DNA of 64,000 nt from positions 499,001 through 563,000 of the forward strand of contig CM055096.1 of NCBI GenBank assembly GCA_029204225.1, written 5' to 3'. The stretch comes from Diphasiastrum complanatum (Eukaryota > Streptophyta > Lycopodiopsida > Lycopodiales > Lycopodiaceae). Numbering within the stretch: position 1 is the first letter of the stretch; every line of letters starts with the position of its first letter. The notes under the pieces are model-generated. The model was not told the DNA's origin. It made no database searches and was given only the letters and a program-made list of their open reading frames with translations. Below are positions 23,989 to 36,400 of the stretch, in pieces. A program made the position numbers and the translations under genes.

Positions 23989-24002
23989 ATGCCTTTTGGC
24001 AT
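23989..24002 (+). other. LINE C 3' UTR stem-loop
   Basis: ATGCC-TTTT-GGCAT hairpin followed by GGAAAAGACATTAATAAAGC and the tail. Its sequence is identical to LINE B and LINE G. Confidence 0.6.
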
Positions 24003-24019
24003 GGAAAAGACATTAATAA

Positions 24020-24036
24020 AGCTTTCTTTCTTTCTT

Positions 24037-24108
<72 letters not shown>
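24020..24108 (+). repeat. LINE C tail: (TTTC)n then (CT)n
   Basis: Five or so TTTC units (24022-24042) join AATAAAGC of the 3' UTR and pass into a pure (CT)n tract to 24108. The change of repeat unit marks a possible boundary between newly copied tail and target microsatellite. Confidence 0.9.
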
Positions 24109-24112
<4 letters not shown>

Positions 24113-24320
24113 GCACGGGCACGAGGTAGCGCGGTCTGCTGCCCCGCGGCCTGTTAACGCGATTTTTTTTTTAAATACGCGTCCGGGATGCTGGACGCAT
24201 CCAGCATCCAAAAAAAAAAAAAATTAAAATGGACGCGCCCAACCCCTTGTCCGAGGGTCAAACGCGTCCGGGGGTCGGACACGGACGCGAAAAGCCCGCG
24301 TCCGGCCCGGACCCTCGTGT
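24109..24320. other. GC-rich patch with CGCGTCC repeats and a perfect hairpin
   Basis: The patch holds several copies of GCGTCC or its reverse GGACGC (for example near 24178, 24231, 24263, 24282 and 24298) and a perfect 10-bp stem at 24186-24195/24200-24209 (GGATGCTGGA with loop CGCA). Such clustered short repeats are typical of the ends of hAT-type DNA transposons, and the broken hAT gene 1 lies on the other side of LINE C, so it may be that element's 5' end. No matching opposite terminus was found. Confidence 0.35.
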
Positions 24321-25496
24321 CTGTATCATTTATACGATAGAATATATATTAAATTAGTAAACGTTGTATTCGGGACAGATCAGACTTCTGAAAGAAAAAA
24401 TATCTGAATAGAAAGGTTGAAAAAAGTTGGCTCTAAATTTTCTTTCTGATTCGAATTGGTCGATTCTGAACTGAATCGAACTCATGATTTGAAATTGTTT
24501 GAATCAGCAGGTTACGAAACATCGACTTCAGAACTCAATGTTTGCAAAAGAAGTTCTTACTATTCTTTCTCGATCTGAGGCATGAATACTTAAGTAGAGG
24601 CCATCATAATGTCACTTTCAGCCTCATAATAGCAAATCCATTTTTATAGCACATACCAGCAAAGGGGTCTATGATTCCCAAGTGATTACAGAGTTGAGTT
24701 GTTGTACTCTTTGCCAAATCAAATTTATGACTAGAACATAATAACTAATCAGAATATATCACTTAAGAGTTGCCCGTACATGAATCAACATCAATGAAAA
24801 TTCTAGAAATCATACATCCCCTGATACGGAGCTCTCTTGATATAGTTATAATATTTGAACTTGTCCCCAAAAATTAGATAGTTCGTAATGGCAATGGGAC
24901 TCGTAACATATATTTCGGAGCATGCATACAACGACACTCGAAATTTCTCAAATTCTATTCCAAACTTTCTCAAGATTGAGATTTTGCTCACGGGGGCTTA
25001 CAAGGCCAACAACAATACACTTTTCCTTTTTGTGATTTCAATGATAAGAATTTAGAACAATTGTGGGTCACAAACGGTGTAGTAGGATCACAACCATTAT
25101 TCTTCAATACTTTCAGCTTCTAGCTTTGTGGTGGAGGGCCGGGGCCGTCTAGGCAACCCTGTCTGCTTCAACCTCGGACAAGAAATAAGAAAACATTGTT
25201 CATTTCAAAAAGGAACCACACTTCTCGATGTTTCTATGTAGAGAATTGGAATTATCAGTGATCCCAAGCTATATCAGAAGCCAATTCTTGCTTCCAATAT
25301 TAAAGATCTCTTCCACGTCTTCAATATAGCCAAAAAAGAGATAAACATCAAAAAATTTAGGCATCATTGCAATAAGGAAACATTGCAGAATGCAAAGCTT
25401 CCTGACAAATTAAAAAGACCAATATTCCCATGATAAAAGAATGACATTTCAGTTTTTCTTAAAATACAAATCACCGGGCGTGCAGACGCAAAGGCA
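24321..25496. other. Intergenic sequence downstream of NAGS
   Basis: About 1.2 kb of AT-rich sequence lies 3' of the NAGS stop codon. It should contain the NAGS 3' UTR and polyadenylation site. I see no coding sequence, RNA gene or terminal repeats in it. Confidence 0.5.
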
Positions 25497-27497
25497 CTAA
25501 AAACTACCTTCTGCTGCTATATGTGCCTCTATTGATATGTCATTGATAGTAGTTTGCAAAGTCTTAACATAATACTTGGACCCACGTGAAAGATTTATTT
25601 TTGAGCGTCTCTGCTCGGGAATCATGTCAATTGTACACTCCGAGAAACCCCTATGCACAAACCTGAAAACATTCGAAAAACCATCAGATCATGCAATTTT
25701 CACAAAGATCAAGAAACAAGCTACTTGCAAAGCCTTCAGAATCCATATTCTGCTCCCAAAGATTGCATATCAATTCTCTGCAAACATACCAATCTGCCGT
25801 GCGTGTGGTCAAAAGAAAAAGTTGGTCAAGTCCCATTCTCACAGCCCGCTTTTCCAAGTAATCTGTCATATATTTAGTTAACAACTTCAGTAGATTCTCT
25901 ACCAATGCATCAAAACTCACTTAAAACATTTTATTGAAAAACAACAGCCATTATTTCCCACCCGGAAAACCAACCCCCTCGGAAAATGAGAAACGGCATA
26001 TGGGGAAACGATACACATCATATGACATCTAATTTAGAATCTAGACACTACAGAAAATTCTTCTAGCAAAAATTCTGAGAAAAAACATAGCTAGATTGCT
26101 GTCCAGCGATCCTGCTTTCTGAGAAAGAGCATTTCTAGTCAAAATCATGATTGATTCCAGATCGAGTCTAAAAACAAAGTTTGTCGCAGGCCCCCCAGCA
26201 GGATTCCAACCTACTTCACGTGAGATTCTGGCCATTTTCAAGCCATTTTCAGACAGAAATACTTTCTTGCAGCATTCTGGGCCATTTTTCAAGAGTTGAA
26301 AAAAAAAACTGTTTCCCAACAAAAGGTGTTCTGGGAAACGCATTTCCCTGATGGGCAAACGACTGTTTCCCAGCCAAAAAGGGCCAGGAAATGCGTTTCC
26401 CCAATACTATGCAAAGCACTGATGTTTGATCCAGGCTCAGATACAAAACCACCAAAAGAAGCCAGTAGGCTTGTGCTGAATTTGATATATATACTCATAA
26501 TATTGGCTCAAACATGTCATAAAAGCGATGACATAGAGTCGACTTACAAAGTTTCATAACCTAGGAAAAGTTCAACTGTTCACAAATATAATTTCTTAAC
26601 TTCAGGTGACTAAGATTGGATCATGTTGAAATTTTAAATTAAAAAAAAGAAATTCATCCACATTCATATTCCTAGCCATACCAAATGAGTTCATTCTGAA
26701 CAGCGTACAGAACATTGAAAATTTTCCCGCGTTCCAGACACATAATTTTATTTAAATATTGCACTAAGATATTCAGAAATAACTGATCAAAAGAACGTTC
26801 AGTACTTGAGAATCATGGGATCCACAAAACCCAGAAATGGTTATCTAGGCCCACATTTCCAAATAAGACTTCAAAGTTTGCACATGCTTTGCAGAAAGAT
26901 ACAAGTGATGAGCATTTCTACCAGCTAACCATTCTCATCTTTTCATCTGAATTAGGAATCACATTTAGCAACAAATGAGTATTCATTTAGGTGCATCTTT
27001 ACATGAAAAAAGAAATTAATTGCGATGATAAAAGAAATTGTACAGATGATATCTCAGTGCAAAATCACAAATAATGTCTTAATCTGTTGAATATATGAGC
27101 ACGGACATACCCAGTAAGCTGTCGCCTTGGCCACGACCACGGCATTCAGGAGAGACAACAAAAGCAGCCACTTCTCCACATTTGTCATCATGGTATGGAA
27201 AAAGTGCACTGCACGCAATTATGGATCCATCCCTTTCCACAACCGTGTATGAATCGAGCTCTTGCAGAAGCTACAACATACTCAACCTTTAACTTCAATT
27301 AATTTTATACATGAAAGGTAGTAGGTGTATATATGAGCATGAAATGTCAAAATAAAAGAAAAGAGGCATTGTGATTCAAGCTTGCCTGCTTGTGAGGACG
27401 ATTTACAAGGACCCCACTTTCTTCTAAAGGACGCAACAGGCGCTCAATTCCAAGAATATCACTGGTTTTTGCTGGACGTGTGCCTTCATACATGTCA
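25497..27497 (-). CDS. NAGS: NAGS last four exons: GNAT acetyltransferase domain and stop
   Basis: Exons 27497-27386, 27270-27111, 25862-25790 and 25662-25497. They encode the acetyltransferase core: DMYEGTRPAKTSDILGIERL, the VVERDGSIIACSALFPY strand pair, CGEVAAFVVSPECRGRGQGD, DYLEKRAVRMGLDQLFLLTT and the terminal FVHRGFSECTIDMIP and INLSRGSKYYVK. The C terminus is about 20 residues beyond the conserved KYYVK and ends in TAG at 25499-25497. The intron 27385-27271 (115 bp) has a GC donor (CAG|GCAAGC); alignment length with plant NAGS supports that junction. Confidence 0.9.
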
Positions 27498-30400
27498 CTG
27501 TTGCACACACAATATTTTAACAAACTCGGAGCTTCACACAAGACCAGAAGTTTTTGCAAACAAACACAACCATACCAACATCAATAAAAAATAGCAACAA
27601 ATGCAAGTTCAAAAAATCACGGATGTCAAGTCCAGGAACATACATATGCTATGGAGGGCATAACTACAAGTAAATAATGGCTCTCATCTTGGCCCTTCAG
27701 AGCATGTGTGGCAATGCATATGTGAATGTGATGTGAATGTCTCCAAAGATTTCACTGTTTAACAAGAGCTGTGCTGTCATTGGGATGATTTGAGATGGCA
27801 TGAGTTTGAAATTTACAGATATCTGATTATAATTTACATGGAAAGTCATATTAGAGACTGAGAAGAACCCCTCCCTTGAAAGACATGTAACCTCGCGTGT
27901 CTACAACATGGAAGGTTTTTATTGTCTGATAGTGTCTTATCAAAAGCAATAACTTGGCATAAGTGAGAATTTCAAGGCCAAGCATCATGCACAAGGACAC
28001 CTATAAGGACCATGGGTCTACGATTTCTTATTTGTCTGTTTGATCATAAACTTGGAGTCCTTGAATACAGAACTTATTATTTCATATTAATTGATGTGCT
28101 TGGTGGGCCATAAGGTCATAACTGGGTCTCCAACCCTAACTCGCAAATCAAATAGTATAAACAAGCATACGCCACATTACCTAATCAATAAGATCCTTAG
28201 CTCTTAGTTCAATCAGCTGAGATAGCTCAGTTAATAATTACTTTGCTTGCTTAGATCTGCTTATTAAATTTGTGATGATAAACTCTACTACATAAGTCTA
28301 CATTATTTTGTTATTAAGAGATTATGATTTTGCTACAATGTTATTCAAGAGATTATGATTTTCCTATCATGGTTTTCTCAAATGCTTTATCAATAAAATT
28401 TTTTGCTACAGATTCCAATGCTTATAAATGCATTTTTAGGGTCATTGGGAGAAAATTTGTAATGATTTTTTTGTTTTTATATATGTACGGAATAACCTTC
28501 TGTATGCTACAGAACTATGTCTTGTTTAATATATTATATTCAAATATTTTGTTTTCCTACAAAGGATTGGCTCAAACTTCAATAGCACATAATAGGTCAT
28601 CAAACTGACATCTAAAGGTTAGGGAGAATCTAATCTCATTTTGCTGAAAATTTTGTCACTCATACTTTTCACAATTTTGTATATCTTTCTTGAAATGAGA
28701 TGATATTTCCTCCTACAAATTCAGCATGTTTCTGCAAAGTGCCATCTACATGTGAACGTATAGTCAACTAGGCTTACAGATACGGATTGGGCACACATTT
28801 CCAACTCTAGATATGTACGTTATCATTGACAATAGGCACTGCAAGGCTCCAAGTCCGTGCCATAAATGATTGTAGAGTTTGTTGGTTTTCCTCTGCAGTT
28901 GGAAAAAAGTCTAGCATACTTCCTTTCTACCATGTGATATATGCATTAGGAGATCCTAACAAACCCATCAACAATATTCATGGTATAGTTGCATGGCTTT
29001 CACATAGCTGGGACATCAGGGAAGCCACACAGCATGTTCTGCTTAGGCCTGACGACTTTTTACATCTCTAGATACAAATCTTCTCCACAGCAGTAGTCTT
29101 TTGGAATGCCTCGAGAAACGAACACAAATGTAAAAACGTATATACATCCATATCCGTCATTGTCCTCCCTATGGAAGACCACCGCTTTGATCTAGACCTA
29201 CAATTGCTCATTTCTTTTATAGAATTTTTGTGTTGACTAAACAAACCTAGTACTTTTCTATAGGTACATGATCTGAGAGAGAGAGAGAGAGAGAGAAGAA
29301 AGAAGAACGAAAGATTTTATTGATGTCTTTTCCATGCCAATAGGCATATAAGACAAAAAAGTTCATATCAAGTGTGTGATACAGCGGGAGCGTATGAAAC
29401 ATCTCCATAACAGAAAAGAAATGCCAATGTACTACAACTATAACTATAAACGTAAAAAATGTCAAAAGTCTAATGTCTAATGTTGCCAATATAATAATGG
29501 TATATCTCAGCGTCATTAGGTACTGCTGCTGTCAAAGAAAGATGTGATGGGGAACGCCTGGAGGTGGTCTCGCTAAATGTTGTTGACGTCGCCAAGAAGG
29601 TCGTCTTCAAAGGCTCTACGAGCAATATGTGTATGTGTAGTATGCCGCCTCTGGTCTCTAGGTGGTAAAGAGTCGTTGTCATCATCACTATCATCCGATC
29701 TAACGTCCGTACGCGATCCCCTGCGGGAGAAAAATGATGTGATTTGGAGCTGTGCATCAGGATGAGCGGGGGGCTAGTGTAGGTCTTGTCGCAGTAAAAA
29801 CATCTCTCTGATCATAAGTTCGACACATCGTGGATCATCATATGTTGTAAGGGACAGCAGTGTGACCGGAGCCTCTCGGAAGAGGCAATGGTATCTCCCT
29901 CTGATCTCGTAATAGACTGGACATAAAAACAAAAAGTGCTCCTCTGACTCCACCTCGGACAATGAACACAACTGGCAGATCCGCTCCTTACGTGGGGTAC
30001 CATGGAAACGTCCAACCTCAATCTCAAGCTGATGTGATGAGATTCGTGACTGGCCCAATGTGAATCTCTGACATAGGTCCTGTCGCAGGAGGGGTACATC
30101 TCACATATCATAAGTGCCACACATCGAGGATCCTCGTATGAGATAAGGGGCCGCAGTGTAACTGGTGTCTAACGAAAATGGCAATGATATTGCCCTCTCA
30201 TCTCATAGTAAACTGGGCATGTGAATAGGAAATGCTCCTCTGACTCGACCATAGATAATGAGCACAACTGGCAAAGCCGCTCCTCTCGCAGGGTACCCTA
30301 AAAGCGCCCAATCTCAATCACCAACTGATGTGAAGACACTCGAAACTAGCCCGGCAGAAACCAAAGCCCATAAGATAGTCCTGAGGTGAGATGGTATGGC

Positions 30401-33400
30401 AAAACTGGAAATCCCACTGTGTCTAGCTCTAGAAAGTGTGTCCTGTAATAGTCGGGTTTGACCTCGAGCTGACCCCGAGCTGTCCCTGCCATGTCCGGCT
30501 CAGATATGCTCTATAGAGAAAGCATCTGATATACTCATGGGTGCCCGATGGAAGGTTTGTGATAGAAATGCCAAGTGTATCTAGTATCTGGGAGGCCTGA
30601 AAAAACCATGATAGTCGATGCCCTTGGTCATTACGGTGTCATGATGAGGAAAGTGTCATCTGTATGTATCTCTGCTTTTCCAACACAATAGCTTAGATCT
30701 GGTCTTGTAATGGTAGATAGATGAGTGATCCAACTAACTGCTCGAAGGATCTTTCATTACCTCTTATAGTTAGCTTTACATGAGACTCCATTGGTGTATC
30801 ACAAGCTTTTGCATCTACCATATGAAATCTTTCTAGAATAGAATTAGCATACTTCCTCTCCTTCTTAAGAGCACTCTTGATATCCTCCACATCTTGATTG
30901 TCTCCACCACTCGAGATGATATCATCCACAGATTAGCAAGATGGTAACAAAAAATCTCATCAATGCAAGCCAACTCATCATTCAATGCTTTCACTCTCAA
31001 AACAAAAGTGTTTGGACTTTCTTCACTCTTTTGCAAACAAGAAAAGATTTGCCTTCTTAGAGTCAATACTCTAGAAGTAGACTTGGACTCATAAAGCTTT
31101 TTCAAAGCTTCCCAAGCCTCACTTGATGAAGTACACTTACCAGCTTCCTTAAGAAGCTCATTGGTAACATTCATCTTAATCATGTGTACAGCCCTTTTGG
31201 CCCTCTTATCATACCTCAATTGATCTTGTTGTGTTGCTGGCCTCTCCTCCAAACCTACAACAATATCCAAAACATCATTCATCTCAAGAAGTGATTCCAT
31301 CCTCACTTTTCATAATGAATAGTTACTTGAGGTAAGCCTATCATTGGCTTCCAGCATGACTCCACTTGATGTTGTCATGTAGCAATAATCTGATCTTCTC
31401 TTTCAACCTGTTTCAATGCACAAAGCACTCCTTTGAACAACAACAAATGCTTTTAAAAGAAATCACAAAGATTTGAAACTCCTCAATTCTCTTCTAGCAC
31501 TTCTACCAAGCAAATCAACACATAGAATCATGAAATCTTGATCAACACATGATCTATCCTCAATCTAATGACTCTTGCCACTTCCTAAGATTGAAACACA
31601 CTCAAATGAAGTCCACTAACCTCACTATCTAGAGATCCAATCAAAATTAGGGTTTTGACAAAATCACAAAAAATTGATTTATTTCAAAATCTATATGCAA
31701 ATGGTCAAATCTTGATATGCAATCTTATAGCCACCACTTAGGCTTTCCTAATGATCCGAAAATCGGCCAAATCCAGTATGTGAATTCAAAAATCGGAATT
31801 GATCAAGATTATAACCCTAAATAGAGTTTAGATTTACAAAAGATCCAATCTACATATGCAAGAAACTCGATTTTGGTGTAGAATCCTAGCTAGCATGCTC
31901 TAGCATTGATATCTTCTCCAAATCATTGATGGATTTGAATGCCTCCTTCATAACCTAAAACACAAGCTCTGATACCATGTGAAAGATTTGGGATCAATTC
32001 AAATCCAAATCATCTAAAGATCTTTGGTTACAAAAACAAGCAATTCACCAATCTTGCCAATGTAGAAAAATCAGCATCTACACACAAAATAAAATGCTAA
32101 CTCTGATAGAACTTGATCAAACATGAATCACAACATAAATAGAAGCTAGTGTCCATACAACAACAGTACCCTACTGCATTTCACACAATTGAATCCGAAA
32201 ATAGCAATAACAAATCAATCTACACATAAAATTGCAAGATATCACAAGTAGAGTGCACCAATGGATAGTAGAACCCAAGAGAACCATGTATAAGCATGAA
32301 TGAGGTAAGAGAGGTAGAAGATCAGCCTTCTCTCACGTGCGTACAGCTATATATAGTAGATCCATATTCAAAAGTTTGGTTTCCCTCCAAAATGATAAAA
32401 CCCTAACATAGAGTGACTAGGTTCCATGAAACTTATTCAAATTTGAATCTACTAGTAACTCGACTTTCTAGCTTCCCCTCCAACTCTAAAACGAGTAATT
32501 TCAAATGCATTTGAACTAATATGACTATAAAAAGTAAATGTCTAAGTCTAATGTGAAATTGGCCTCAATTGCCAAATAAACAAATGTAGCATTTGACTCA
32601 ATATTGATCAAACTAGTTGAAATCTCTCACAAGGATCGTTGTATCATTCCCTAGAATCCCGTATAATTCAATCCTAGGAGATTCATTATACCATTCAAGC
32701 ATTACTGGAAAACATGTTTACTTTTAAAGGATGACTACATATATCATATCACCTCGATCTTTAGACAAATGACTAGTTACTTAAAAAGACCTCAATGATT
32801 GTTGGTTACGATTCCTTCAAACTCCCATTATACCATCAAGTTAAGTAGTGAGCTGAAAACAACTCATACAAGTACCAAACTATCTTATTGCACTGGTTGG
32901 CTATTACGCCACATTGTTCTAGCACACTTGAGCATGTGTGTCATGTCTCAATCATGCCACTGCCCCCAACGTTTTCTTAACACCAAGTTTACTCATTGTG
33001 GACCAACAACGTTAGCGCTAATAGCTACGGATGCTTTTAAATCACCGTCACTATTCATCTTTGAGCCAAAGTATTGTTAGATGCTTGTTATTCTGCCAAT
33101 GATGGCCATTTTGGATTCCGAAAGCCATTCATTTGCCACATACTTTTACTAGCCTAGGATGAAAGACGGTCTTGGCCAACTTATCCAATCATGTGCCTTC
33201 TATGCCAAAAATAGGAACGCCATAGACAAGACAACAAGATTACTACAATGCCGGCTTAAACTTCATTGGTTTTGGGTTCACATTTCTACAATCCTTTATC
33301 GTGCTATTTCCACGAACTAGCATCAAATACACCCATCGGCTGCACCCAGAGAGATATGCCCTTGTTTAACATTTGGGGCTAGTTATGCTTATCAAAGGCA

Positions 33401-36400
33401 TATAAGAATGAATGTTACTCTGTCTTTAATCCATATAATAAAACTAGAATCAGCTGCCCACAACTGATGCCCTAGATAGTCTACATTCTGCTCTAGTTAT
33501 GCATATGCCGCTTCCAACATACACATCACAAACAGTTGGGATCAGAACATCAACGACAAACAGGAATAGCGAAGTGGACTTTTTCCCACTTCAAAATTTG
33601 CAAAAGGATTCCTTTAAACTGTTTGGTACTTCTCAAAAGCTCTAATATACACACAAAGATCAGGCACCCCTGAGTCTTAAATTTTGATGTACATAGACAA
33701 GTAAAAAAGAACTACTCCCAAGTGACTTCCATACGAAACATGCCTATATCATGTCAATGTACATGAGGTTCACATCCTTGACAAAAAATTCAACCTACCA
33801 AAGTACGAAGTTATGTGTGCTCCGTAAATAATACCGATCTCTAATACAATCATACTTGGAAGTGCACCTAGACAATTTCAGGGGTAGTGAAGAAAATCTG
33901 CTACCAAACAACAAAACACATTGGCTTCCTATGAGAAACAGCAACAAAGCTATATTGTGGCTACCGTTTCTTGTATGAAAATGACATCAGTGCATTATCT
34001 AATGTGAGGGTGAGTTGTGACCATAAAGAGATTGGAAGAATCCTGTGATGTTAGATTTGGAGAATATGGTTGTTCTCGAATCAAACCAAGAAGAGGGCAC
34101 ATCTCATAAGACTTGCTTCAAAAAAGACTTCTTTAAATGGAAATTTAGCCAATGATTCATAAAATCAATCCAAAGCACAGTAACTAGATTTTCAAGATAC
34201 TGATTCGGCAGCATGTAAAGAGGCTCAAGAGACCTGGAACAGAACAACCTATTGTGAGAGACCTGTGACTCTTGCACTGCAGATTAAAGATCGGAATACA
34301 AGAACAGCCTACGTAGCAACTTCAAATTTTTAAAAGTACTCTATCCTCTGACAATGATTGAGATGAAAAGGAGGTCGGAATATACCTGGATACCATGGTC
34401 CCAATGCCATCTCGTTTATAAAGCTCAAGTAGAAGAACTCCTTCTGTAGTACCATTAAGGAGATGAACCCTACGTACACCACCCTGAAATCCCACAAATG
34501 TAACTGCAATTTCAATCACATCTGTTTCTTGACATAGTTATATTATTCATCCGTAAGCCTCATAAAAAGCTCACGAAGTCTTCTAATTTTCAGACTTATA
34601 AGTACATTTCAGCACAAACTCGAAGGACAAAAGATTCCAGTCTGATTCAAGTCTGAGCAAGAAAATACCTTGCAGATTTATTTTTAGTCTCATTATTTGT
34701 TCAACAAAAATAAATAGGAGCTCATCTAGAAGATCCGTAGTGCTTCCACCCAGATGACCCTTCAGGTGCTTGTAAAGGCTCAAACGGACACACCCATTCA
34801 GCAGGAAACAAGGAAGTCAAGGCTTTTGTTGGTCATTAAACCCCTAAACCCTAAACGAGTGTCTTGCTCATATGATGCTTTATCACAGAAGCATATCTGG
34901 AATCTGTAATTCTTCAAACCTCTCATCAGTTCTTGAATGTTATTCTTTGCTTTGAACACCCTGCTCTATTTTATTTCTACCTTTTAGTACATCAGGGATT
35001 ATAGACTCTTTTGAACCTTCAATCTGCACAGAGTACTGAATTTTGATCCTGCATTTGGAAGTATGCATAACACTACAACATACAAGCACATGAATCAGAA
35101 CTACCTATTCCAAGTATTTGTATACTTACTCGACATGCATATACTGCAGCGGTCAATTCAGAGAGATAACCATACGTCCTGCTTAGCCTTTCTTCGCCGC
35201 CAATGGCAAAACCCTGCCCCTTAGAGTTGGTCCCATTTGTAGAAAATGAATGATTGCTGATTCTATCAGGGTTGGATACTCTCTGAATTCCTGTTCCATT
35301 AACTGTTGAGTCTATCCCTAAACTTTTCACGTAACTGGGACCTGCGACAGCCTTAACATAGTCAGCCGCTGTATAGCTCTGATTAGCTCGCATCCTTATA
35401 AGTTGATCTGCTTGTTGGAGGGTCATAAATCGAAGCAATTGATTATTTTCATCCAAGATGGGACCATCAAGCAGACAAATCAGTTTGTCAGCTTGGAGAG
35501 CTACTGCACAGGCAGTTGCCACTTCATATGTACTGCAGAGTTACCAAATTGAACGTTCAGGTACAAAAAAAAGCTCTACATTGTCCAAATTAGTGTTCAT
35601 ACATCTGTACAAAAGATGAATGCACTGAATTTGACAACTACTCGAAAAGAAAGGATGTAGCCATATCTAAGAGCATAGGCAATCAGACCAGTACATATTC
35701 TCACTAAACCTTGATCAAGCAAACTTTAAGCAGAACACTGAAAAAAGTAACTGGAGTACATCCAAATACTCTACAAGTTTGACGCAACCCAGCTCCTTGA
35801 ATGCAAGAACAATGGAGAGAATGGAGAATAGAAAATATTCATTTATGTCCACTGAGATCAACACTTTGTGTCCAATTATGTAAGAGATGCTAACATTCAA
35901 TGATAACATATCAGCTTATACAATGAGCTAAGCAAGCAAGATCAATAATAACATCATGCTATGAAACCAAAAGAGTCAAACAAGTTATCAAGGTTTGGGA
36001 GCTTTTTTTCCCAAGCATGTCTAAATCCTCTTAGTTTAGAAAGTAATGAAGGTGATGAATCAGCATGACAAATAACTCTTGAAACTCCTCCCAAAGTGCC
36101 TTTAAAGCTTTGACAATCAATGACATGGAGGTGCTTCTTTTCAACTTCACCATTCCAGAAAGAGTAGTCACTGACCACAACCCACTTAATGTCTTGCAAA
36201 GTCAAGCTAATATAAGTTCAAGCCACGTCGCCAAAGCAAGGTGCTTGATCTAAAATGTACTTATTAAACACTATATTTCACATACAAAGTGAGCTCATGC
36301 AGTCGATCAACGACAATCCTAAAAGAATTACGTTTTGAAAAAGTTTGGGAGCTCCACCTTTTCTTAGAATGTCCCCTTTACCATTGGGAATAGGTTATTC

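Larger units (their letters stand above)
30688..32631 (-). mobile_element. Copia element C: 5' LTR, leader, gag start and an RT scrap
   Basis: A minus-strand copia lies in the NAGS 6.9-kb intron. The 5' LTR is at 32631-31978, with the primer site next to it (rc of GCTCTGATACCA, ending at 31977). The leader and gag start follow. Gag is cut after the NDELACIDE region near 30950 and joined by deletion to a late RT segment (MDDIISSGGDNQDVEDIKSA, CDTPMESHVKLT, VGSLIYL). Directly after that the sequence becomes LINE D. A possible target duplication copy is AGGAT at 32632-32636. Protease, integrase and the 3' LTR are absent. Confidence 0.75.

Noticed and set aside
35954-36205. Additional NAGS exon
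   Set aside because: Exons ending at 49826 and starting at 35532 join in phase and match the conserved LNCNTYEVATAC continuity; this frame would interrupt it.
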